Shown here: positions 36,000 to 42,893 of the stretch, one piece after another
How the letters are laid out: each line of letters begins with the position of its first letter
How positions within the stretch are numbered: position 1 is the stretch's first letter
Origin: Brevundimonas mediterranea
Lineage (GTDB): Bacteria > Pseudomonadota > Alphaproteobacteria > Caulobacterales > Caulobacteraceae
Direction of reading: 5' to 3'
Assembly (NCBI RefSeq): GCF_011064825.1
Contig: NZ_CP048751.1
Location: 2,108,001 to 2,172,000, forward strand
Length of the DNA: 64,000 nucleotides
Made by a program: the position numbers and the translations under genes
The notes under the pieces: model-generated
What the model was told of the DNA's origin: nothing
Seen by the model: the letters and a program-made list of their open reading frames with translations, nothing else
Database searches by the model: none

Positions 36000-37727
36000 T
36001 CAGCGTTTTTGCTCCGCCTTATAGGCCTGCAGCGCGTCGATCACGTCCATCTGGCGTAGCACCTTGTTCTGAGGATCGATCAGGACGTGCGCCCCGGCGG
36101 GAACGGCGATCTCACCCCGGCCGCCGGTCATGGCGACGGTCTGGACGCGGCCGTCGATCTCGACGTCCAGCGGCATGGGGAAGGTCTCGCCGTTGCCGGT
36201 CGCCCATTCCAGCCGCAGCACGTCGCCGTCTTGCGTCTGGGTCAACACCGGCAGGGCGGCGTTGTAGAGATAGCCGCGGAAGAACCAGCCGTAATCCTGG
36301 CCCGTCACCTGGTTGACGATCTGGAGGAAATCCCGCGTCGAGCGGTACAGGGGCCTGAAGGCGCCGGGCCGGGGATCATCGGTTCCATAGACCAGGCGGG
36401 TCAGGGCCTGGTGGAAGGCGACGTCCCCGATCAGCATCCGCAGCGAATGGCTGATCAGCGAGCCCTTCGAATAGATGTCGTTCCCCGGGCCGACGTCGCC
36501 CTTGTAGACCTCGTCCTCGGTCTTGGGCGTGCCCGAGACGACGGGGAACTTGTTGATCAATCCCTCGCGCTGGTTCGCCAGTTCGCGCTGCATATAGCGG
36601 TCGCCCAGCAGCCAGCGGGCGTAGAGGGGCTGCATATAGCTGCCCAGACCTTCGTGCAGCCACATGTCGTCGGCGTTCTGATTGGTCAGTTGGTTGCCGA
36701 ACCATTCATGGGCGAACTCGTGCTGAAGCAGCCAGTCATAGCCGCGCCCGTCGATCTTGTAGCCGTTGCCATAGGCGTTGATGGTCTGGTGCTCCATGCC
36801 CAGGTGCGGGGTCTCGACCACGCCCATCTTCTCGTCGCCGAAGGGGAAGGGGCCGACATTGGCCTCGAAGAAGTCCAGCATCTTTGGAAACTGGGCGAAC
36901 AGGGCCTGGACCTTGTCGGGCGCGTCCGACTTCAGATGCCAGTAGTTCATCGGGATCGTATTGCCGAACCGGCTTTCGTACTGGCCGCTGACCTCCTCGT
37001 AGGGGCCGACATTCAGGGCGATGGCGTAGGTGTTGGGGCTCTTCGCCGACCAGTTCCAGGTGGTCCAGCCGTCGCCGTGATCGACCGTGCCCAGGAACCG
37101 GCCGTTGGACGGCGCCGACAGGGTCGAGGGGATGGTGATGTGCAGGTCGACCCGGCCCGGCTCGCCGTGCGGGCTGTCGATACAGGGCCAGAAGATGTCG
37201 CAGCCCTCGCCCTGGACGGCGGTGGCGATCCAGGGCTCGCCCGACGGGGCCGTGGACCAGACGAAGCCGCCGTCCCAGGGGGCGCGGGGCGCGACGCGGG
37301 GCCGGCCGGCGTAGGCGACGCGCAGGGCGACGCTCTGACCGGCGGCCAGGGGGCGGGGCAACTGGACCGTCAGACGGCCTTCGGGATTGGACCAGCGGTC
37401 GGCGGCGACCTCGACCCCGTCGATCTGGACGGAGGAGATGGCCAGCAGGGTGTCCAGTTCGACCTCCAGCCGGTGCAGCGGGGCCGTGGCGGTGAAGTCC
37501 AGAACCGCGACGGCGTCGATGGCCCGGTCCTCGGGCAGGACCCGGATCGACAGGTCGGCCTGGTCGAACCGCATCGCCTGCTGTTCAGGCGTCAGGGGCT
37601 GGTCGGTGGCGAGGGTGAAGGCGGTCGACTCGCGCGGAGCCGAGGACGGCGGCGGCGGCGGGGTCGTGGCGCAGGCGGCCAGAGCGAGGCCGGCGGCCGT
37701 ACAGGCCAGGGTGTGCGCGATCGTCAT
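36000..37727 (-). CDS. M1 family metallopeptidase, lipoprotein
   Basis: 575 residues. The signal peptide ends in a lipobox (GLALAACATTP, Cys19), so it is an envelope lipoprotein. The peptidase core has HEFAHEWFGNQLTNQNADDMWLHEG, giving the HExxH-18x-E gluzincin pattern of aminopeptidase N; the exopeptidase GxMEN motif is replaced by LGMEHQTINAYG. The C-terminal part matches the M1 beta/ARM region. It should act as an aminopeptidase on peptides at the envelope. Confidence 0.93.
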   Translation of the reverse strand: MTIAHTLACTAAGLALAACATTPPPPPSSAPRESTAFTLATDQPLTPEQQAMRFDQADLSIRVLPEDRAIDAVAVLDFTATAPLHRLEVELDTLLAISSVQIDGVEVAADRWSNPEGRLTVQLPRPLAAGQSVALRVAYAGRPRVAPRAPWDGGFVWSTAPSGEPWIATAVQGEGCDIFWPCIDSPHGEPGRVDLHITIPSTLSAPSNGRFLGTVDHGDGWTTWNWSAKSPNTYAIALNVGPYEEVSGQYESRFGNTIPMNYWHLKSDAPDKVQALFAQFPKMLDFFEANVGPFPFGDEKMGVVETPHLGMEHQTINAYGNGYKIDGRGYDWLLQHEFAHEWFGNQLTNQNADDMWLHEGLGSYMQPLYARWLLGDRYMQRELANQREGLINKFPVVSGTPKTEDEVYKGDVGPGNDIYSKGSLISHSLRMLIGDVAFHQALTRLVYGTDDPRPGAFRPLYRSTRDFLQIVNQVTGQDYGWFFRGYLYNAALPVLTQTQDGDVLRLEWATGNGETFPMPLDVEIDGRVQTVAMTGGRGEIAVPAGAHVLIDPQNKVLRQMDVIDALQAYKAEQKR

Positions 37728-37781
37728 GGAATCCCCTCCGAATACGGCCGAAGCCTAGCCGTCGGCCGGGGCGGGAGGCAA

Positions 37782-37814
37782 AGAAAAAGGCCGGCGTCGC
37801 CGCCGGCCTTTTCC
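37782..37814 (-). terminator. Intrinsic terminator after rpmB
   Basis: Stem GGCCGGCG / CGCCGGCC with flanking A and T runs (AAAAA to the left, TTTT to the right); read on the minus strand it follows the L28 stop by ~25 bp and ends CTTTTTCTTT. Confidence 0.85.
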
Positions 37815-37838
37815 AGAAACAGATGCAGCGGTCGCCGA

Positions 37839-38138
37839 TCAGGCGGCGGCGGCTTGCTCGGCCAGCTTGGCGCGGACCTGACGCTTGATGCGCTGGGCGG
37901 CGATCGACAGCTGCTCGTCGCGGGCCTTGACGATGAAGGCGTCCAGGCCGCCCTTGTAGTCGAGGGTGCGCAGCGCGGCGTTCGAGATACGCAGCGAGAA
38001 GGTCTGACCCAGGGAATCCGAGGTGACCTTGACCGTCTTCAGCGACGGCAGGAAGCGGCGCTTGGTCTTGATGTTCGAGTGGCTCACGCTATGGCCGACC
38101 ATCGGGCCGATACCGGTGAGTTCGCAACGACGCGACAT
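37839..38138 (-). CDS. rpmB: 50S ribosomal protein L28
   Basis: 99 residues. MSRRCELTGIGPMVGHSVSHSN is the L28 N-terminus, followed by KTKRRFLPSLKTVKVTS and the C-terminal helix. Alphaproteobacterial L28 is about this length, longer than E. coli (78 residues). The start at 38138 is set by that N-terminus. Single gene with its own terminator. Confidence 0.97.
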   Translation of the reverse strand: MSRRCELTGIGPMVGHSVSHSNIKTKRRFLPSLKTVKVTSDSLGQTFSLRISNAALRTLDYKGGLDAFIVKARDEQLSIAAQRIKRQVRAKLAEQAAAA

Positions 38139-38384
38139 CGTCAGATCCTTAAGGTGCGGCGTCCAGCCCGAAACAAGGGAGAAGACGCATGAAACAAGTA
38201 CGCGCGGGAAGCAGCCCGCGCGAGAGGGGGCCGTATAAGGGAAGAGGAGGTTCGGCGTCAAGCCGAGTCTTGGGCTTTCGAGGCTCGTCGCGCGTCGGCC
38301 GGGACACGACTTCGTTCAGGCGTCATTCAAATGACGCGCGCTATGGGTCATATCATGAAGATCCACGCTGAACAGAAGGCCGCC

Positions 38385-38879
38385 ATGTCTCGCCCGTCCC
38401 TGATTGATCGCCTGTCCAAACGCGCCCTGTCCCTGAAGGTCTGGGCCGTGCTGGCTCCGGTCATGGCCGGCGGCGTCCTGCTGGCCGCCCCCGCCCTGGC
38501 CCCGGCCCAGACGGCCGCCCAGAGCGAAGTCCTGCCCGGCTACTGGGAATATACGACCAGCGCGCTCGGCCAACGCGACACCGAACAGAAATGCGTGCGG
38601 CCCAGCGAGATCAACCGCTTCTTCGGCGGTCTGTCGACCAACCGCTGGCGCTGCACCTATCCGACCCGCGTGGTCGGGGACGGCCGGGCGCGGTTCGAGG
38701 GGACGTGTCAGGACAAGAAGGGCCGCCGGGTCAATGTGCGGCTGACCGGCGCCTATGAGGACACCAGCTTCAGCTTCCGCGGCGGGGCCCAGCTGCTGCG
38801 CGGCACCCCCTATATTCCCGCCACCATCACGGCGCGCCGCATCAGCGCCCAGTGCCCGGCCGATGCGGAGTATTTCTGA
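38385..38879 (+). CDS. DUF3617-like secreted protein
   Basis: 164 residues with a signal anchor or signal peptide (about 15-45, LKVWAVLAPVMAGGVLLAAPALAPAQ). The mature part has LPGYWEYTTSALGQRDTEQKCVRPSEI and a Cys pair pattern (KCVRP, RCTYP, GTCQDK, AQCPAD), typical of DUF3617. AGAAGG lies upstream of the ATG at 38385. Function unknown. Confidence 0.8.
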   Translation: MSRPSLIDRLSKRALSLKVWAVLAPVMAGGVLLAAPALAPAQTAAQSEVLPGYWEYTTSALGQRDTEQKCVRPSEINRFFGGLSTNRWRCTYPTRVVGDGRARFEGTCQDKKGRRVNVRLTGAYEDTSFSFRGGAQLLRGTPYIPATITARRISAQCPADAEYF

Positions 38880-38882
38880 GCC

Positions 38883-39272
38883 TCAGACGGGTTCGGAGCG
38901 GGCGACCACATAGGTGTGCATCTGGTCGTCCGTCGAGAGACTGACGTATTCGCCGGTCTCCAGGCGTTCGTCGGCCAGACGGAAACCGTGGACGTCGTCC
39001 GCGTCGCCGGGTTCGAAATCCAGGAACCAGCGGTCGGGGGCGGCGTGACGCAGCCGACCGAAGGCCAGGGTGGCGCCGTGCGAAAAGCGGCGGACCCGGC
39101 ATTTTTCCGGCGCTTCTCGCCAGACGGCGGCGTCCAGGCGGCGCTCGGCCGTCAGCGGCGCGAGAATATCATAGCCCGCCTCGGGATCGCCCGCCGGGGC
39201 CTGCGGCTCGCGCGCCAGTTCCAGACGGATGTGATGAAAGCCCAGCGGGGCGGCGGGGTCGGCGTCGGTCAT
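38883..39272 (-). CDS. Hypothetical protein, 129 aa
   Basis: Reads MTDADPAAPLGFHHIRLELARE, a soluble, acidic, non-secreted protein with no recognised motif apart from a WFLDFEPGDADDVHGFRL stretch. AGGAG lies 6 nt upstream of the ATG at 39272. It is convergent with the DUF3617 gene (3 bp between stops). Conserved-hypothetical in character; no function assigned. Confidence 0.65.
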   Translation of the reverse strand: MTDADPAAPLGFHHIRLELAREPQAPAGDPEAGYDILAPLTAERRLDAAVWREAPEKCRVRRFSHGATLAFGRLRHAAPDRWFLDFEPGDADDVHGFRLADERLETGEYVSLSTDDQMHTYVVARSEPV

Positions 39273-39341
39273 GGTCGGCTCCTGATCAAGGGCCATGTGG
39301 ACGTCGAAGCCGCAGGCGCGCCTTGATGTCGGTCAAACCAA

Positions 39342-39370
39342 AAAGGCCCCGGATCGTTCCGGGGCCTTTC
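39342..39370 (-). terminator. Intrinsic terminator after carD
   Basis: Stem AAGGCCCCGGA / TCCGGGGCCTT (11 bp, 4-nt loop) flanked by AAAA on the left, which is the T-run of the minus-strand transcript. Lies ~35 bp beyond the carD stop. Confidence 0.88.
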
Positions 39371-39402
39371 CGTTGGTTCGAGGCGGAAGCCCCAACCTGT
39401 AT

Positions 39403-39933
39403 TCAGGCGGCTTCGGCGGTCGGGATCGGCTTCTTGGCGCTGAGCGACTTGGCCAGCAGTTCGACGGCGGCGTCCTTGTCGATCTTGTTGGCGGCGGCGA
39501 CTTCGCGCGCCATCCGGTCCAGGGCCGATTCATAGAGCTGGCGCTCCGAATAGGACTGTTCCGGCTGGGTGTCGGCGCGGTGCAGGTCGCGGACCACTTC
39601 GGCGATGGAGATCAGGTCGCCCGAGTTGATCTTGGCCTCGTATTCCTGGGCGCGACGCGACCACATGGTGCGCTTGATGCGGGCGCGCCCCTTCAGGGTG
39701 GTCAGGGCCTTGGTCACGACGTCGTCGGCGGCCAGCGAACGCAGGCCGGCCGTCGCAGCCTTCTTGGTCGGGACGCGCAGGGTCATCTTCTCGTGGTCGA
39801 AGGTCACGACATAGACTTCCAGCGACATGCCCGCGACTTCCTGAGTCTCGACCGCCGCGACTTTGCCGACGCCGTGCGCCGGATAGACGACCGCGTCGCC
39901 AACCTTGAACTCCAGACCAGTCTTGCTCGTCAT
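39403..39933 (-). CDS. carD: CarD/CdnL family RNA polymerase-binding regulator
   Basis: 176 residues. N-terminal RNAP-interaction Tudor-like domain (FKVGDAVVYPAHGVGKVAAVET), then a helical DNA-contact domain (IKRTMWSRRAQEYEAKINSGDL, LYESALDRMAREVAAAN). CdnL stabilises open complexes at ribosomal and other promoters; in Caulobacter it links growth to metabolism. It is the last gene of the helicase-S4-fdxA-carD block on this strand. Confidence 0.95.
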   Translation of the reverse strand: MTSKTGLEFKVGDAVVYPAHGVGKVAAVETQEVAGMSLEVYVVTFDHEKMTLRVPTKKAATAGLRSLAADDVVTKALTTLKGRARIKRTMWSRRAQEYEAKINSGDLISIAEVVRDLHRADTQPEQSYSERQLYESALDRMAREVAAANKIDKDAAVELLAKSLSAKKPIPTAEAA

Positions 39934-40258
39934 ATTCGTCCTTTCCCGGTCAGGGCCGGGCGACGCGAAGGCGCAGGAAACGCAAACAGGATCTCGGCCG
40001 CCGGATCTCTCCGTCGGTCGGGATGATGCTGGGCGTCAAATGCGGAAACGGATCACCAAACCTCTGGCCGATCCCGTCTGTGGGCGGGATTCTGTCGCAA
40101 ACACGGGCGGCGCGAAGATTTCGCGGACCGCCCGATCCAATGAAACAGAACCTATCACAAATTTGCGGAATTTCAAAACGTCCACAGGGCGGACGTGGAT
40201 TTGCGACAGTTCAACCTTGGCCGTTCGGCGGGGCGAGGCGCCGAAAGTCGTCGAGAAA
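39934..40258. other. Intergenic region upstream of carD
   Basis: About 325 bp with no gene. It should hold the carD promoter and the end of the fdxA transcript. A short dyad CGTCCACAGGGCGGACG lies near 40178-40194; no T-run follows it. No other structure seen. Confidence 0.5.
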
Positions 40259-40600
40259 TCAGGCGCCCTTGCCGGGCTTGGGGCTGAAGTATTTCTCGTA
40301 CTTGCCCGTCTCGCGCTCATATTGTTCGCGGTCGGCGGGGGGCGTCCCCTTGACGGTGATATTGGGCCAGACCTTGGCGTATTCGGCGTTGACCTGCAGC
40401 CACTTGCCGTCCGGCTCGTCCTCGGTGTCGGGCACGATGGCGTCGACGGGGCATTCCGGCTCGCACACGCCGCAGTCGATGCACTCGTCCGGGGCGATGA
40501 CCAGGAAGTTCTCGCCCTCGTAGAAACAGTCGACGGGGCACACCTCGACGCAGTCCATGAACTTACATTTCACGCAGGCGTCGGTGACGATGTAGGTCAT
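40259..40600 (-). CDS. fdxA: Ferredoxin FdxA (7Fe-8S type)
   Basis: 113 residues. It shows the 3Fe-4S/4Fe-4S pattern: [17 protein letters not shown], then [16 protein letters not shown], with the extended C-terminal tail ([16 protein letters not shown]) typical of the Azotobacter FdI-like FdxA. ATG 40600 gives the canonical [12 protein letters not shown] start. Neighbour to S4 protein and carD, a conserved alphaproteobacterial order. Confidence 0.96.
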   Translation of the reverse strand: MTYIVTDACVKCKFMDCVEVCPVDCFYEGENFLVIAPDECIDCGVCEPECPVDAIVPDTEDEPDGKWLQVNAEYAKVWPNITVKGTPPADREQYERETGKYEKYFSPKPGKGA

Positions 40601-40788
40601 GGGGCGGCGAACGGGGGCGAAACTGTGGGTGGGAGGCCTGCGACATGGCGGCCACGCAACCAACTGTCAACAGCGCGGCTTAAGGTGGGAGACGTTCGCA
40701 GGCGGTCTGACACGACTTGACAACAGTCAGGCTTAATCGCAACTGTGTTGATTGCATATAACGATCCTCTTCAACCGGAACATTCCCC

Positions 40789-41415
40789 ATGCGCACCCCC
40801 TTCATGAAACACGCCCTCGCCGGCGCCCTGGCCGTCAGCCTCGCCGCCGGCGGCGCGGTGGTGGCCCAGGCCGCCCTGACCAAGACCCCGTCGGAAGTGA
40901 CCGCCGGCGCCTATGACCTCGATTCCGGCCACGGCAAGATCACCTGGTCGGTGAACCACCTCGGCTTCTCGACCTACACGGGCCAGTTCGTGAACGTGAA
41001 GGCCGAGCTGAAGCTGGACGTCGCCAATCCCTCGGCCTCCACCCTGACCGCCACCATTCCGCTGACCGACGTGGCCCCGAACGACGACAAGCTGAAGGCC
41101 CACCTGCAGACCGCCGACTTCTTCGACACCGCCAATCATCCGACGGCGACCTTCGTCTCGCGTTCCGTGACGGTCGACGCCGATGACGCCAACGAGGCGA
41201 CCGTGGTCGGCGATCTGACCCTGCGCGGCGTGACCAAGCCCGTGACCATCGAGGTCGAGTTCAACCAGGCCGGAACCGCCATGGGCGCCTACAAGGCCGG
41301 CTTCGACGGGGAAGCTGTCATCAAGCGCTCGGACTTCGGCATCAACTACGCCCTGCCGGCCGTGTCCGACGAGGTGAAGCTGCACATCGAGGGCGAGTTC
41401 GTCCTGAAGCAGTAA
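40789..41415 (+). CDS. YceI family periplasmic lipocalin-like protein
   Basis: 208 residues with a signal peptide (MKHALAGALAVSLAAGGAVVAQAA; start at 40789 or the in-frame ATG at 40804). The YceI fold shows YDLDSGHGKITWSVNHLGFSTY, LQTADFFDTANHPTATFVS and SDFGINYALPAVSDEVKLHI. These bind isoprenoids or amphiphiles in the periplasm. It lies on the opposite strand between fdxA and the S4 gene, splitting a block that is usually contiguous. Confidence 0.93.
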   Translation: MRTPFMKHALAGALAVSLAAGGAVVAQAALTKTPSEVTAGAYDLDSGHGKITWSVNHLGFSTYTGQFVNVKAELKLDVANPSASTLTATIPLTDVAPNDDKLKAHLQTADFFDTANHPTATFVSRSVTVDADDANEATVVGDLTLRGVTKPVTIEVEFNQAGTAMGAYKAGFDGEAVIKRSDFGINYALPAVSDEVKLHIEGEFVLKQ

Positions 41416-41442
41416 GCGATTTTCGCGCCGGGCCCCTGGCCC

Positions 41443-41730
41443 TCAGGGCGCGATGATCAGGGAATAGAGGGCGCGGGCTTCTTCAGGCGGCCCGCGCCTT
41501 TCGCCCATCGCCTCCACCCGCAGGGTCGTGACCCGGCCGTTCTGGGCGAAGGTCAGCAGATCGCCGGGGCGGACGCAGCGGCTGGGCTTGTCCAGCCGGA
41601 TCTCCCGCCCCTGATGCGTCAAACGCATCGCGCCGCGTTCGACGAGGGCGGCGGCCAGGCTTCGCGTCTTCAAGAAACGCGCCCGCCACAGCCAGATGTC
41701 GATGCGGCAGGACGAATCCGTCTCGCTCAT
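41443..41730 (-). CDS. S4 domain RNA-binding protein (HslR-like)
   Basis: 95 residues. The S4 domain reads RIDIWLWRARFLKTRSLAAALV and then GAMRLTHQGREIRLDKPSRCVRPGD. Related to HslR, which rescues stalled 50S subunits with peptidyl-tRNA. Start 41730. On the same strand upstream is the helicase gene and downstream fdxA and carD, interrupted by two divergent insertions. Confidence 0.92.
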   Translation of the reverse strand: MSETDSSCRIDIWLWRARFLKTRSLAAALVERGAMRLTHQGREIRLDKPSRCVRPGDLLTFAQNGRVTTLRVEAMGERRGPPEEARALYSLIIAP

Positions 41731-41895
41731 TCCACGGTTGTTCCTCGCATTGTTCCGCTCATTTCGATCGCGGACCTGAAACTTCCAAATCGGCAAAGGC
41801 GACGGCGCGCCAGAACTTTTAATCGCAGCCGAAACGAATTCGGCTGCGTGAGCGGCGCCTGCAAGTCTGCCCTCTGAGCCTGAAGCCTTCAGCAT

Positions 41896-41909
41896 GCAAG
41901 AAGTCTTGC
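41896..41909. promoter_or_regulatory. Perfect dyad upstream of padR
   Basis: GCAAGA-AG-TCTTGC, arms 6 bp. A second imperfect dyad (AAGTTCTA / TAGACTT) at 41914-41934 overlaps TATATATG, which resembles a -10. Position suggests the operator/promoter of the PadR gene; assignment is inference. Confidence 0.4.
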
Positions 41910-41940
41910 CATCAAGTTCTATATATGTAGACTTATTGAC

Positions 41941-42243
41941 ATGACCCGATCTCGTCGCCCTTCCGCTCAGACCATAGCCGTGCTCGAGGTATTGGCGCGT
42001 CAAGCCGACGCCTGGTTCTATGGGCTTGAGGTCGCGGATGCGACCGGACTGAAATCCGGCAGTCTTTACCCCATCCTTATTCGATTGGCCGAGCGCAACT
42101 GGTTGGAGAGCCAGTGGCTGGAGCCAGAAAAGCCGGGGCGGCCCGCGCGTCACGCCTATCGGATCACTGCAGCCGGCCGGGCCGCCTTGCGGGCGGCCAT
42201 GGCGCCTTCGCCGTCGTCGATCCTGGGGAGATCACTGTCATGA
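41941..42243 (+). CDS. PadR family transcriptional regulator
   Basis: 100 residues, mostly the winged helix of PadR: TIAVLEVLARQADAWFYGLEVAD, SGSLYPILIRLAERNWLESQW and the wing PARHAYRITAAGRAALR. It lacks the long C-terminal dimerisation helix, as in PadR-s2 types. No clear Shine-Dalgarno precedes the ATG, only an AT-rich TATATATG ~15 nt upstream, so a leaderless transcript is possible. Its stop overlaps the ATG of the next gene (ATGA), so regulator and membrane protein are coupled. Confidence 0.93.
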   Translation: MTRSRRPSAQTIAVLEVLARQADAWFYGLEVADATGLKSGSLYPILIRLAERNWLESQWLEPEKPGRPARHAYRITAAGRAALRAAMAPSPSSILGRSLS

Positions 42244-42851
42244 ACCTGATGTTGTTCTTATCGCGCGGCATGATGCAGCTTGCCGGGAAGCTCGCCCCGC
42301 CTTCCCGGACTGGCTGGAAGGCGGCGATGCAGGGCGAGTTCGCGGCGATCCAGGAGGAGGGGCGGGCCCTGTCATGGTCGGCCGGATGTCTAGGGGCGGC
42401 GCTGGGATGGCGGATCGCGCGGGAAACACCGTTCATGGCGGCGGTGATCCTCGCATCGGCTGTCGCCTATCTCGCCTACATGGCGCTGTTCTGGATGACA
42501 GATTATGCGGTCGGCGACTCGCTGAGTCTGATGATGTGGCGGCAACAGGCCTGTATCGCTGCAGTCTGTTTGATCTGTAGCCTGGCCTGGCCCCGACGGG
42601 TGGCGTTCATCGCCTTGGCCATTCCGCTGAGCTTTGGCGGCGGGGCGTTCCTGCAGTTTGTGTGGAACGACGTTCTGACGCCCAGGGACGCCTATCCCGG
42701 CTATCATGCTTGGTCCGCTTGGTATTCGGCGTTTTCCGCCGTCGTCGGGGAGGTTTGGCCCGGTGCGGCGGGCGCTTTGGCCGGTGTCTTTATTGCAAAG
42801 GCTTGGCGACGAGCGGCGATGTCGCGCCGGTCAGGCGCGGGTTTGCCATAA
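42240..42851 (+). CDS. Membrane protein coupled to PadR
   Basis: 203 residues. After a basic amphipathic N-terminus (ARG-like, WKAAMQGEFAAIQEEGRAL) there are about four membrane helices (about 60-85, 100-118, 120-145, 160-185). The EFAAIQEEGRALSWSAGCLGA segment recurs in small proteins next to PadR regulators in proteobacteria, as far as I recall. It starts within the PadR stop codon (ATGA). Likely the regulated target; function unknown. Confidence 0.8.
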   Translation: MNLMLFLSRGMMQLAGKLAPPSRTGWKAAMQGEFAAIQEEGRALSWSAGCLGAALGWRIARETPFMAAVILASAVAYLAYMALFWMTDYAVGDSLSLMMWRQQACIAAVCLICSLAWPRRVAFIALAIPLSFGGGAFLQFVWNDVLTPRDAYPGYHAWSAWYSAFSAVVGEVWPGAAGALAGVFIAKAWRRAAMSRRSGAGLP

Positions 42852-42893
42852 GGCCGCCATCACGGTTTCGAACCGCGCCACGAAGTCCATACG

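Noticed and set aside
36087..38192. Long plus-strand frame opposite the M1 peptidase
   Set aside because: Antisense shadow of a gene with clear zinc motif and lipobox.
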